From positions 1,178,001 through 1,242,000 of the forward strand of contig CANTUR010000126.1 in assembly GCA_947683625.1 (NCBI GenBank): DNA of 64,000 bases. The letters run 5' to 3'. Every line of letters begins with the position of its first letter. The stretch's first letter is position 1. This stretch comes from Mallotus nudiflorus (taxonomy: Eukaryota > Streptophyta > Magnoliopsida > Malpighiales > Euphorbiaceae). This document shows positions 1 to 11,488 of this stretch, in pieces. The notes under the pieces were generated by a model. That model was not told the DNA's origin. It was given only the letters and a program-made list of their open reading frames with translations, and ran no database searches. The translations under genes and the position numbers were made by a program.

Positions 1-89
1 CCTTAAGGCTTACTATAGGTTTCGGGAATTTTATGTATTTTCATTCCCTAGTGTTGGTCATGTGCCCCATATGGGTTCGGGTCATGACA
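1..89 (+). repeat. 3' tail of the left LTR
   Basis: The segment ends in GTCATGACA and resembles the last ~85 bases of the LTRs ending at 8175 and 10911 (shared TATRG..., CATTCCCTA and GTCA blocks). The primer-binding site follows within a few bases. It is diverged from both of the other ends. Confidence 0.75.
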
Positions 90-92
90 AAG

Positions 93-105
93 TTTGTATC
101 AGAGC
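93..105 (+). other. Primer-binding site of the Tekay-type element
   Basis: TTTGTATCAGAGC matches, with one change, the usual plant TGGTATCAGAGC sequence complementary to the 3' end of initiator tRNA-Met. It starts a few bases after the LTR end, as expected for minus-strand priming. Confidence 0.75.
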
Positions 106-268
106 TTTGGCTCATTTTCATATGTGTTTTCGATTGTCAATGTCTATTTTTCATAAACTACTATGGTAATAGGTTGATAATTGTCACTTATTATCTTTTT
201 TTTTTCTTGTATTCTGCGCTTATATAATATTTTTTTATCTTGTCCTAAATTCGTTTATGTCTTTTTCA

Positions 269-1640
269 GAATGAGGTGAGTACAAGTTGCTCTTACTGCG
301 AAAGCATCCTTTATGGAGAATGATGATGAGCAGTCTCTTCAGGATGAGATTCTTCCTCCTACTCCTTAATGTAAAGGCAGAGGTAGAGGCAGGGGTAGAG
401 CTAGAGCAGTAGCAGTTCGAGGATAGGAATAGTCATAGGCATGACTAAAAGTTCCAATGGAGAATCCTGTAGCCTTTGTAGTAAGTATGACAGTAATTAA
501 CCAAGGCTTGACAGCTCTTAACCAAGCAATGCCCCTTTTGCAGCAGATTTCAGTAGAGGACTTAAGGGATGACAAATGCTAATGCTACCCTACTGTACTC
601 TAGAGTCGGACGAGTTTCTTTCGATGGTAGAGGGGATGATCTGGATTTCATAAATACCATCAAGGCCAAAACTAAGACAGGATACTCAGACTACCAGCGG
701 ATAATGATAGTGGAGTTATTTATGTCAGCAGCAGCTTAGGAGTAGTTCATATAGTCTATCCAGCCTATATGACTACGATGACCTGGTTAGATTTTAAGGA
801 GAAGCTTATGAGGTTTTTTTGCCCAGTATCGATGAGAGAGAACTATAGATGGTAGCTATTGAACATTGCCATAGGAAATCGGTCAGTTAGAGACTACACT
901 CGAGAGTTCTTTAGATTATCACGTTATGCTGCAAATGTGATGCAGGATAAGATAAGAGTAATGGAGCTCTATATGACTAGGTTAGGCCCCACTTATTTTA
1001 GCATTTAGACAGGGGGTCGCAGCCTTGAAAGCATGGTTAAGGAGGCCAGACAACTTGAGCAGAGACATATCCGACATGACACCATACTGGATTCTTATGA
1101 GAGTGGCAATAGTAGATCAGCTCAGGGGGTTCAACAACCTATTTTCTAAATAAGCAGCATGAGTACTCAATCAGGGGGTACTTCTCAGTAGAGCAGACAG
1201 TTTAGAGCACATCAGACTAGCAAACACAGTTATGCTCAAAGCCATGGGAGTGGCAGGACTGCTAGGTTTGGTGCTGGTGCCAGTAGTAGTAGCAATGGTT
1301 AGAGCTCCAGACATGGTAGTTCAGGATCTGGGGCTAGTGCATGCACCATTTTTGGGAGAGTGCATCAGGGTCCATGTCACTTGGTGCTTGGAGCTTGCTT
1401 TTAGTGTGGAAAATTCACATATTTTGCCAAGGATTATCCTAATTATGGATTCTAGCAGTCATATGCTTAAGGATCTTCTTCATCAGTCGCTCAACCATAT
1501 CCGTAAGAGTATCAGCAGTATCAGACACCTATATAATCTTAGTAGCGACCGACTCAGTATTTGAGCAAATAGGGCAGAGGTTATAGAGGCAGAGTTGGGG
1601 GTAGAGGATATGCACAACCATCCACTTCATAACAGGTAGG
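269..1640 (+). pseudogene. gag remnant of Tekay-type element
   Basis: Region between the primer site and the protease, where the capsid/nucleocapsid polyprotein belongs. Reading fragments by frame shows a Gly/Arg-rich repeat near 375-425, a capsid-like stretch around 600-1080, and at about 1393-1440 a zinc-knuckle remnant (C-F-stop-C-G-K, then A-K-D-Y-P where a normal CCHC box has A-x-x-C-P). The last zinc cysteine is therefore also lost. Numerous in-frame stops (mostly TAG) break it. Open frames here in other phases, such as 1232-1564, are shadows. Function in the family: packaging of element RNA in virus-like particles. Confidence 0.7.
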
Positions 1641-1659
1641 TCGTGGTTAGGCCAGAGTC

Positions 1660-2000
1660 TTCACCTTGACTCCTGAGGATGCTTTGGCATCTAATGCAAT
1701 TGTGGTAGGTATTCTCCCAATATGCTATTTTGAGGCTAGAGTCTTGTTTGATTCGGGTACTTTACACTCTTTTTTATCTCCTGCGTTTGCTTCTAGAATA
1801 GCATGTCAACCTTCTAAGATGTTGACTCCCTTATCTATAGCGACTCCACTTAGTGACGAGTTGGAGACATATATGTTCTTTCCATCTTATCCAATGTTAG
1901 TGGAGGGTAAAGAGTTGCTTATAGATTTGGTTTTGCTTAATGTGATTGACTTCGATATAATTTTGAGGATGGATTGGTTGGCATAGTATTATGCCACTGT
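1660..2000 (+). pseudogene. Aspartic protease domain of Tekay-type element
   Basis: An open stretch of about 106 codons carries the retropepsin catalytic motif as VLFDSGTLHSFLS (normally DSGATHSF), followed by the typical ...VILRMDWL segment before RT. The domain would cleave the Gag-Pol polyprotein. It is bounded by stops and joined to no intact frame, so it is not functional. Confidence 0.85.
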
Positions 2001-2199
2001 TGACTTTTGAGAGAAGGAGGTAATTTTTAGAATTTTATTTAATGAGGAATTTAGATTCAAAGGTGACAAGAGTTCAATGCCTTAAAACATCATTTCTGCG
2101 ATCATAACAAGGAAGATGTTTAGAAGAGGTTATCAAGGCTACTTAGCTGTGGTCAAAGATATATAAGCAGATAGTAAGACAGTTGAAAGGGTGCCAGTA

Positions 2200-3000
2200 G
2201 TGTGCGAGTTTTCAAATGTTTTCCTTAAAGAATTGCCAAGCTTACCACCTGATAGGGAGATAGAATTATGTATCGATGTAGTGCTTAATACATATCATAT
2301 CTCTATGCCACCATAAAAAATGGTGCCTGTAGAGTTAAAGGAGCTGAGAGAGAAGTTACAGGAATTGCTTGATAAAGGTTTCATTCGGCCTAGTATATCT
2401 CCTTGGGGTGCTTATATATTGTTCGTGAAGAAAGAGGATGGTAGTCTTCGACTCTATATTGACTATAGGTAGTTGAATAAGGTTACCATCAAAAATAAAT
2501 ATTCACTCTCAAGGATTGATGACTTGTTCAATCAGCTACAAGGAGCTCAGTGTTTCTCCAAAATTGACTTAAGGTCTAGGTATCATCAATTAAGAATTAG
2601 AGATGGAGATGTATTGAAGATTGCATTTCGGATAATGTATGACCATTATGAATTTTTGGTGACATCATTTGGGTTGACTAATGCCCCTTTAGCCTTTATA
2701 GACTTGATGAATAAGGTGTTTAAGCCATTCTTGGACCAATTTGTAATTGTGTTTACTGATGATATTCTAGTATACTCTAGGAATAAAGTAGAGCATGTAA
2801 TGTATTTGAGGTTGGTGCTTCAGACTCTGAGAGAGCACCAGTTGTATGCCAAGTTTTCAAAGTGTGAATTTTGATTAGATCAAATGGCATTCTTAGGCCA
2901 CGTGGTGTCTAGTAATGGCATACAAGTGGATTTAAAGAAGATTGAAGCTATTATAGAGTGGTTGAGGCCCACAACAATAATGGAAGTAAGGAGCCTTCTT
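2200..3000 (+). pseudogene. Reverse transcriptase domain of Tekay-type element
   Basis: Upstream frame shows the LPPDREIEL-type entry to RT and a KGFIRPS-like segment. The core, open from 2473 to 2874, has KIDLRSRYHQL, a degenerate SFGLTNAP and the catalytic VFTDDILVYS box (the YxDD equivalent). A TAG at about 2470 replaces the usual DYRQLNK glutamine, and more stops follow near 2873 and 3008. RNA-dependent DNA polymerase of the element, now dead. Confidence 0.9.
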
Positions 3001-3029
3001 AGTTTATAGGGTTATTATAGGAGATTTAT

Positions 3030-3610
3030 CAAGGACTTCTCTAAGATAGCTACACCTTTGACAAGGTTGACCCAGAAAAATGCTAAGTTTATGTGGATAG
3101 ACAAATATTAGGAGCATTTTCAGTTGCTTAAGGATTTGTTGACTTAGGCTCCAGTGTTGACTTTGTCTTTTGGTAATGAAGGTCATATGGTGTATTATAA
3201 TGCTTCTCGAATAAGAATGAAAGAGTGATTGCTTATGCTTTAAGGTAGTTGAAGAAGCACGATCAAAATTATCCTACTTATGACTTAAAAATGGTAGCAG
3301 TGGTGTTTGCATTAAAAATTTGGAGGCTTTACCTGTACGGTGTGACTTGTGAGATATATATCGATCATAAGAGCCTGAAGTACATATTCCGGCAGAGGGA
3401 TATGAATTTAAGGCAGAGAAGATGGATGGAACTTTTAGAGGACTATAATTGTTCTATTTTGTACCATCCAGGCAAGGCAAATATAGTTGCAGATGCTTTG
3501 AGCAAGAAGTCCATAGGCAGCCTTGCACACATCAGTGCTGAAAGGAGACCAATTGTTAAGGAGATGTATGAGTTTATTGACCAAGGACTACAGTTAAAGG
3601 TGACTAAAAA
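3030..3610 (+). pseudogene. RNase H domain of Tekay-type element
   Basis: Connection segment (RRFIKDFSKIATPLT) precedes an RNase H domain with the NYPTYDLKMVAVVFALKIWR block and the DHKSLKYIF / ADALSK blocks typical of Gypsy RNase H. A deletion of roughly 24 bases near 3211 removes the GLGCVLMQ region and changes the reading frame relative to RT. Stops occur at about 3108, 3146 and 3241. In the family the domain removes the RNA strand during reverse transcription. Confidence 0.85.
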
Positions 3611-3686
3611 ATGCATCATTGCTCAGTTTAGGGTACAGTCAGTGTACTTAGATTGAGTTAAGGCAACACAAAGAAAGGACCCACAG

Positions 3687-4640
3687 TTGCAGAAGATTAT
3701 GTTTGAAGTGCAACAAAGCATGTCCATTGGATTTATGATTGAGAACAAAGGTGTGATGTGTTTGGGTACTCGATTATATGTGCCAGATGTGGATGAGCTG
3801 AGGAAAAAAATCATAGAAGAGGCACATTTTTCTGCTTACAATGTTCATCTAGGTTTTACCAAGATGTATCGTGACTTGAAGGATACATATTGGTGGAATG
3901 GAATAAAAAAGGATATAGCGGAATTTGTATTTAAATGTCTCACTTGTCAGTAGGTGAAGCTAGAGCATAAAAGGCCTATAGGGTTATTACAACCATTGCT
4001 TATCCCAGAGTGGAAGTGGGATATGATTGCTATGGATTTTATGACTGGATTACCACGTCCTATTGGTGGTTATGATGCTATTTGGCTGATAGTTGACAAA
4101 CTGCCTAAGACATCACACTTTCTACCAATTAATAAGACATATTCTACTTACAGATTAATAAGGTTGTATGTCAACAGAATTGTTTGTCTTCACTAGGTAC
4201 CAGTGTCTGATAGAGGAGCTACTTTCACCTTGATCTTTTGTCAAGAGTTGTATAAGGCATTAGGTACCAAACTTGATTTCAGTATAACATTTCATCCTTA
4301 GACAGATGGTCAGTTAGAAAGGACCATTCAAACCCTTGAGGATATATTGAGGATATGTGTGATCGACTTTAGTGGTCAGTAGGACATACATTTGCCATTG
4401 ATAGAATTTGCATATAATAACAGTTATCATGCAAGTATTAAGATGGCTCTATATGAAGCACTGTATGGTAGGAAGTGTAGATCACCATTGTATTGGGAAG
4501 TTAAGGAGAGATAACTGATAGGTCTAGATTAGGTGTATATTACTTATGAGAAGGTTGCTATTATTTAGCAGTGTTTAAGGACAGCCTTCAGCAAACAGAA
4601 GAGCTATGCAGAACTAAAGAGGAAGGATGTGTCTTTTTCC
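3687..4640 (+). pseudogene. Integrase domain of Tekay-type element
   Basis: The HHCC zinc module is visible (EAHFSAYNVH ... CLTC), followed by the catalytic core: first Asp in AMDFMTGLP (about 4036), second Asp in VSDRG (about 4208), Glu in GQLERT (about 4317). The YALYGRKCRSPL-type segment near 4450-4490 is typical of chromoviruses. Stops at 3952, 4195, 4299, 4380 and 4511 break the frame; several sit where glutamine (CAG/CAA) or tryptophan is expected. Would integrate the cDNA; not functional. Confidence 0.9.
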
Positions 4641-4649
4641 GTTTGAGAC

Positions 4650-5040
4650 ATGGTGTTCCTGAAGGTGTCTCCAATTAAGGGGGTTGTAAGGTTTGGTAAG
4701 AGAGGTAAATTAGCCCTAAGGTACATTGGGTCATTCGAGATACATTTGAGAGTTAGAGAGGTGGCTTATAGATTGGTGTTGCTACCTGAATTATCTCGGA
4801 TTCACCCAGTGTTTCATAGGAAATATATTCCTCATCCTTCTCACGTTCTTTAGCCTTATACAGTGGAGTTCAGTGAAGATCTATCATATGAGGAATATCA
4901 TAATCGCCAAGTTCGTCAGCTTCGCACTAAGGAGATCTCGATGGTGAAAGTGTTATGGAGCAACCACACAGCAGAGGACTGCACGTGAGAGACGAAGGCA
5001 TCGATGCGGGTGGCTTATCCCTATCTTTTTCATTAAGATT
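4650..5040 (+). pseudogene. Integrase C-terminus and chromodomain-like tail
   Basis: Fragment with FLKVSPIKGV, a GSFEI...VAYRLVLLPELSRIHPVFH stretch and, after a stop at 4851, a segment with VKVLWSNHTAED before the end. This order (GPFEI / HPVFH / VKVLW-NH-xE) is the C-terminal signature of Tekay/Del chromoviruses, whose chromodomain steers insertion to heterochromatin. Broken by stops. Confidence 0.8.
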
Positions 5041-5080
5041 TAGTATTTTATTTATTGAAAATTTGGGGACAAATTTTTTT

Positions 5081-5094
5081 TAAGGAGGGGAGAC
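5081..5094 (+). other. Polypurine tract
   Basis: TAAGGAGGGGAGAC directly before the LTR start TGTAAT. It matches the position and make-up of the plus-strand primer; the second Tekay-type element has AAGGGGGGAAGAC in the same place (54963-54975). Confidence 0.75.
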
Positions 5095-8000
5095 TGTAAT
5101 GTAATGACCCGATATTTTAAATAATATAAATATATTTTGGAATATGCAGTATTAATAAAATTTTAAATTTTATTTATATATTATCATTATTTGTGCATAT
5201 TATTTATTTATTTTATTCTAAATGTTTTATTTACGTAAAATAATTATTTTGTGAGTTTTATTATTTAAAGTATTAAAATAATTTTCATTGCTAATATTTT
5301 AATAGTATTATTATTAATATTTTTATTGTTATTATTATTATTATTTATATTGTTATTATTATTTAATTAGGGTTATTATTATTATTAGTATTGTTATGGT
5401 TATTATAATATGTGCATGTGTTTATGTGTGTGTGTATATATATATATATAACGAGTTATGTCCCTTTTCTCCTCTTCCATGCCATTTTCTTCTCTTCACT
5501 GTGCAACACCAACCCACGCCACCACCTATCACCACTGTTACCTTCTCTTCTTCCTCCAACCATCGACGTCGTCGGAGAGCCAGAAAATATAGGAAACTGA
5601 GACTTGAGGTAATCGGACCTCCATTGTTGCCAGCGACGATTTCGGTTACCAGAGGTCTTCACTCTGGTCTCTTTTGGAAGATCTAGCTCCGGTGAGTTTG
5701 ATTCCAAGCTCCGTTTGAGCTTAAACGTCCTCATTTTTTAGTTATGTCAAGTTTTTGTTTATGTGTTATTAGGGTTTTGAATTTTTATTTAATTTTTAGG
5801 TTTGATTCATGAAAGTTTGCTTTGAGATTGTTATTGTATGTAGCTTAAGCTTCTCAAAAATATGTTTTGTATATTTTTTTGAATTATTTTAGTTTATGGG
5901 TATTTTTGAATATTTTAATCATTTAAATTGAATTTTTGTTAATTATGTTAATTAATTATTTTGGATGGAATTTTGGTTAAATTAGTGTTATTAATTTAAT
6001 TTAGTAATTTTAGTATTGATACAATAATTTTTAGTGATTTTATATAATTTTTGGGAATATTTTTCATAGTATGTGAATTTTGGATATATAGGTTAATTGT
6101 GTGTTTTTATTGAAATTATAGTTAAATAATATGTTCTAAATGATTTTAGAATTTTATAGGGTATTAAAATAATTTTTAAAAATTAATTACTATTTTTAAC
6201 TAATTAATACTAATTTTGAAAAATTATACTTAAATAATAAATTATTTACTATTTTGGTGATTAAATGGGTTTTTAACTACTTTTATAATATATTTAAACT
6301 ATTTGAGTAATTAAATGTGAATTTTACTATTTTATGTTGAATTATTGAAAATTTTGGTTTTTATTAATATTATTTATTATTTGAGATTTTTATTTAATTA
6401 TTGTGAAAATAATTATATTTAGTATTTTGATGTTTAAATACATTATATTGTGGCATTTTGATTATTTTAAGAATTTTTAATGATTTTATTATATTATTAT
6501 TAAATATTTATTTTTATTGTGTATTGTGAATCTCGGTTGGAAATTTGAGTAGTTCGGGGTCTTAACCCGAGGTGTTGAGCTACTGTGATTTAGAAGTACG
6601 TTTTCTTGCAGGGTCGACTCTACTTTTTAATAGAGAGATGTCCGTTTTACAGAAGAGGTTCTACCGATTTTTCGATAGAATTCTCATAAAACGTGATGTC
6701 GGATCAATCCTGAGTTTTTGTATTTTGATTGAGTTTTGAATTCTTAGATCGAGTCTTCCTTTAGAATTCTTAGAAGTATGAGTTAGAAATTATTCTGATT
6801 TGTTATGAATATTTATTTTCTAGTTGCACTGAAACCGAGACCTATCAGACTAGGCCGTTGAGTCAGTTTTGAGGAGTGCAAACTTGTGAGTTATTACTTT
6901 ATATATACATTGCATGTAGATTCATGGTTATGAGTTTTCATGTTTTGATATAAGTTTAAACATAAATATTTCATTAAATGAATAAGTATATTTTTTGTAT
7001 ACTTTTAGTATATTTTTGGTTTATTTGATATATATATGACATCTTAGTTAGTTTGTTTTTAGTATAGAATTCTTATTTATGTGACATATATTTGTTAGCA
7101 TGTTTTAGCATATATTCAGTATATTTGACAAATACTCAGCATATACATTTAGTATCTTTTTTGTATATTTATGGTATATGTTTAGTATATAAAGTGGTAT
7201 ATCTTTTTTTTTTAAATTGCCATTATATTTAAATTGTGTAATTTAGTATTTTCCATTAAATTAAGATTTATTTGAAGGATATTAATAGAACGTGCTACTT
7301 AGTGGGCTGCACTAGGAATGTGTACGTACTGGTTCATTAGACTTTAGCGTTGATATTGTGAGAATCACTTAAGGTGACATTTGATTTATTGATTATTGAG
7401 ATTTGATGTGATTTGAGATTTGATGTGATTGCGAGAGCTCAATTGACCTAGTGTCTCGGGGCCAATTACACTGACAGTGAGACTGCTAGAACTCGTTTGA
7501 CTTAGTGTTTTGAGACCAGTCTACTGTCCAAAATGGAATAAAAGAATTAACTTGGAACTAAGTAAGTCTATGTGGCTAGTGAGATATTTTGATTGAGGTT
7601 GTGAATATTAGGGTTCTATTTGATCCTTCATTTAAATAAATGTTTTCTACATATATTATATATAAAAGTGAATTTTAGCATTTATGTGATTTGCCTGTAT
7701 ATATGTATATATATACCGATGATTGATTGCATATGACATTAGGAGGTGTGTGTATATATATTATAATAATTCATTCAATGAGGTCTAACCCCCTCTCAAC
7801 CATTTTTTTTTAGGAGAGTCTTTTTCATCATATCGTACTAATAGTGCTTTACGCCGGTCTTCTTCAGCCATGACTAGATTATGTAATTTATTTATCTAAA
7901 TTCTTATTGTATTCTAGAAAACTGCAGTAGTAGTAGTGTTATTGTATTAGTAGTGTTGCATCAGTTTGAGACTTTTGTATTCAAAATATTGTATGAATAT

Positions 8001-8175
8001 TTTATTTATGAAATGATATTTAAGTATTTATTTTATATCGATTTAAGTTTTAATTTTGTCGTATTTTATTTATTTATTTATTGCATGTATTTTTTTAAGG
8101 TTTGCTATGAGGTTCCGAATTCGAAAGAATTCTCATTCCCTATCACCGTCATGACTTCCCGGTTTAGGTGTGACA
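5095..8175 (+). repeat. Right LTR of Tekay-type element (~3.1 kb)
   Basis: Starts TGTAATGTAATGACCC after the polypurine tract (start could be 5100, since TGTAA is repeated) and ends GGTGTGACA. It contains a TATA-rich run (5436-5450), a short GC-richer pyrimidine block (5460-5700) likely to be the transcript start, a GTGAGT donor-like site at 5692, a TTTTCTTGCAG acceptor-like site ending at 6611, and a conserved hairpin block at 6612-6710. The rest is AT-rich filler. Same family as the copies at 8176-10911, 14149-15969, 18479-21764 and 54976-57728; the end sequence is closest to that of the solo LTR at 18479-21764. The small open frames here have no coding support. Confidence 0.85.
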
Positions 8176-10911
8176 TGTAAAGACCTAAATTTTTATGAAT
8201 TAAATTAAGAAATTAAATTTTGAGATATACAGTGTTAATAATTATTTTTATTATTATATTAAATTGTGATATTTAATTTTTGTGAAATTTAATTTAATTT
8301 TTTTGGGTTAAATATTATTAAATTAATTTTAGTATTTATTTGAGTATTTAAGCATAATTTACTATCCATTATGATTAAAAGTAGTTGGAAATAATATTTT
8401 TATTTCATAAATTATATTATATTGTCTTTTATACTTTTTATTAAAAAAAAAAAGACAAAAGATGAAAATGTCGGGCTTAGTACACTCCACCACCACCTTC
8501 ATCATTTTTCTTTTCTTTTTTTTACATCTTCTTCTTCTTCTTGCTACACCACCATGATGCCACCACCCCAACATCACTAGACCGCCAGACAGCAGTAGTG
8601 CCAAACAGCAGCAGCAGCATCGGCAGCGAGGAAGACTGCATTGTGTGAACAGTGCAGTCCGGGTCGCTAGCGAGGAAATCGGTCGAGCCTGGAATTGTTT
8701 CGAAACTCACGCTACGAGTTTCGATAATCCGTAATTAGTTTCAAGTTAATCGACCAGTAAGGTCTCCGAAAACTCAATTTTATATTTATGTTAATATGTT
8801 TAATTTTTTTTTTCTTGATGAAAATAATTTTATTTGAAGTTGTGGTATTTAGATTAGTTGTTATTTGAGCTAAGATCTATTCAAATATTATTTTTATTTA
8901 TTTTTTGAAATCATTTAAATAAAATAAGCATTTTCGGGTTCGGTTACTGTTCACACAGTCCCGGGTTCAAAAATTTTCTTATTTTTTATTAAATTCTATA
9001 TATTATTTAAAGCAAGTTTCATTAAGGAAGTTTATTAAAATTATGTACCGAATTTTTTATTACAAATTTTTGAATATTTATGTCAAAATGAATTTTTGAG
9101 GAAAATTAGTAGAAATTGGTAAATTTTATGTTTTAATTGAAATTATGGTGATTTAGGATTGTTTCAATAATTTTGAGTAATAAATAATATTAAAATAATT
9201 TTTATGTATTTATTCTATTTTTTAGCTAATTATTAGTAATTATCAGAATAATATCCGAATAATATAATATTTATGATTTTTTGATTTAAATGAGTTTTCG
9301 GTTGCTTAATTATATAATTGAATAATTTAATTAATTTTTAATAATTAAAATGCTATTTAATTTCAAAAATTTGAATAAGTACCTCTATATCATAAAATGA
9401 TTTTAATGTGAATTTTATTCATTATTTTATAAATAAATGTCTTTTATGCTTTATTTGTGTGAATAAATTAATTTTGATATTTAAATGGAATTTTTTTATT
9501 GATTCATATTGCGATTTGTGAAATTGGTTCTCAGTTAAGCATTAAGTGCAGTTCGGGGCCCCAACCTGAGATTTAGAGTTGTTGCGGTTATTTGAAATAT
9601 TTTTCTGTGCAGGGTTGACTCTATTTCGTGTAGAAAGATGTCTATTTTATTGAGAAAACTTTGCTGAATTTTTAATAGATTCTCGTAAAATGTGACATTA
9701 GATCTATTTTGGTAGAGTCATATTTTAATCGAGTTTTTCCTTAGAAATCTAGAATTTGTAGAAATTCCATTTTTAATTCCCTTTTTTATTTATCTCTTTT
9801 CTTTAGATTGATTTTGATAAATAGGAGAATTTATTAAAGAATTATATTATTATAAGAATATCTATTTAAATTAAATTGTCTTATTATTGCTATAGTTATA
9901 TTAACATGTTTATGTTAAATTTTCACATGATTAGTAAATTTTATTTTATTGTAATCTTTCTTGTTTTATTTATATTTATTTATTTTAAAATAAATTACAG
10001 TAGAATGAGCTACCTGATAGGTTTCATTAGGACCATGTGTGCACCGGTAGGATTGAGAGTGTGTGTTGGCAATTAAGAGACTCAGTGATGCTTTGCTCTC
10101 GAGTGTGATTTATATTACTAGGGCTGATAGCTCAGTGATTATTTGCTCTCAGAAACCACGGTAAATATTAATTTAAATGAATTGACTATGGCTTGTAGCG
10201 CGGTTGATGTTTTGCTCTTGTGAACCGGCAATTTTTAGATTTTAAGAGAGTCGTAAAACTATTAGATTTGTGGACTAGAGTTCTACTTAGTTTTCTTATA
10301 AAATGATTTAAGGAAACTAATTATATTTTATATATAGTATTTAATGGGTTTTTAATTACCTCACTTTGGTAAAAGTCATAAATTAAATAGTTTAAATTAC
10401 AAATTATAAATTTATTATTTTCATAAATATACTTTAAAGGAGATTTTTATACTATATACATTTCTTTTATTAACTTATTCAATAAGGTCTGACTCCCCTC
10501 AATTTTTTTTTAGGATCTCGGGAATCACCTATCTGTCAGTCTACCTTACATCGGGTTTCTTTTTTTCTAGTTATTTTATATAGGTTTATTTTAGATATAT
10601 TATCTTTTTGTATGAATTTAACTATAGAATACCGCAATAGTAGTGGAATGGTTAATTATTATATCGTATTTTTGGATTGTCGTGTGTATGAAAAACTTGT
10701 CTTAAAAATTATTAATATATATATATATATTATCTAAGTTTGTGTTGAATTTTAATTTATTTGTACTTTTTATCTTTATTTAAATTATATTATTTTATTA
10801 TTATCTTTATTTTATTGAAATTTTTCTTAAAGCTTACTATAAATTGCCGATATTTTATATATTTTTATTTTTTAATATCGGTCACGTACTGATAGGGTTT
10901 GATTCGTGACA
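8176..10911 (+). repeat. Second Tekay-family LTR abutting the first
   Basis: Starts TGTAAAGACCTAAATT on the base after the preceding LTR's final CA, and ends GATTCGTGACA. Internal landmarks match the other LTRs in order: a GC-richer block around 8520-8760, donor-like CCA|GTAAGG near 8757, acceptor-like TTTTCTGTGCAG ending 9612, the conserved hairpin block 9613-9710, and the AATAAGGTCTGACTCCCCTC block near 10485. It is a different subfamily from the first LTR and has no internal region attached. LINE-derived sequence follows it. Confidence 0.8.
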
Positions 10912-11254
10912 GTTCTCTCTTTAAGTAGAGTTGTTTTATCTTTAGTGTTTGTATCTGTTTCTTTCTGGCCATTTACGTCGTCCCTTTCTTTAATTATAGC
11001 ATTAATGGGTCTAGTAGCTTCTTTAAGGAACTAAAATAGTTGAAAAAGAAGTTGACAGCCGACACTACCATAGAAAACCACCTTGAGTTAGAACTCACAT
11101 ATGTCATAAATCCTCTACTAGAGAAACTAAAAAATGGCCTTGTGGGGAAAATTTACAGCTGAAAAACCTTTTTTTATTAGTTTTTAAATTAGATTCTAGC
11201 CTAAGTTTGGGGCTTTGTCTCGCCTTTTAATGTTAAGGAGTTGAAGGAATGGAA
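10912..11254 (+). pseudogene. LINE ORF1 (DUF4283) remnant, 5' piece
   Basis: Translation in pieces shows an NGLVGKIYS-like segment and then a degenerate KPFFISF...FGALSRL run, which resembles the N-terminal half of the DUF4283 domain found in plant LINE ORF1 and related gag-like proteins. It continues across the Copia insertion at 16372. The left part is cut by the LTR ending at 10911. Highly decayed, with several stops. Confidence 0.55.
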
Positions 11255-11467
11255 TGTGGAGATAACATGTTGATAAGCCTTAGCTATATTTCTGTTTCAG
11301 TATTATTAGGCTATTGAGATAACATGTTGATAAGTCTTAGCTATATTTTTGTTTCAGTATTGTTAGGCTTGTTATTAGTTTAGTTAATGTTATATTTTCT
11401 TTTGTATCATCCTATATATACAGCCTTGTACTCATTTTACAAAATATAATACATCAAAACTTTCACA
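11255..11467 (+). repeat. Copia 5' LTR
   Basis: TGTGGAGATAAC ... TTTCACA, 213 bp. It contains two tandem copies of a ~57 bp unit (GATAACATGTTGATAAG... CAGTATT.TTAGG) at its start, a TATATATA box near 11413, and an ACAAAATATAATAC stretch. Nearly the same as 16142-16371. Confidence 0.88.
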
Positions 11468-11480
11468 TGGTATCATAGTT
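11468..11480 (+). other. Copia primer-binding site
   Basis: TGGTATCATAGTT follows the LTR's final CA with no spacer; it matches the initiator tRNA-Met complement TGGTATCAGAG with one change. Confidence 0.75.
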
Positions 11481-11488
11481 GCTAACAA

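Larger units (their letters stand above)
1..8175 (+). mobile_element. Ty3/Gypsy chromovirus (Tekay/Del type), decayed, left edge cut by window
   Basis: An LTR retrotransposon reading rightward. Order seen: tail of the left LTR, tRNA-type primer site, gag remnant, aspartic protease, reverse transcriptase, RNase H, integrase, chromodomain-like tail, polypurine tract, right LTR of about 3.1 kb. That order (integrase after RNase H) defines Ty3/Gypsy. The chromodomain-like end and the very long LTR point to the Tekay/Del clade. The coding part has many stop codons and at least one frame change (near 3211), so it cannot encode a working polyprotein. The left and right LTR ends are clearly diverged, so the insertion is old. 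The 5' end lies outside the window, so no target-site duplication can be checked. Confidence 0.9.

Noticed and set aside
33..227. Open frame of 64 codons at the left edge
   Set aside because: It spans the LTR end, primer site and leader of a retrotransposon; hydrophobic only because of T-richness.
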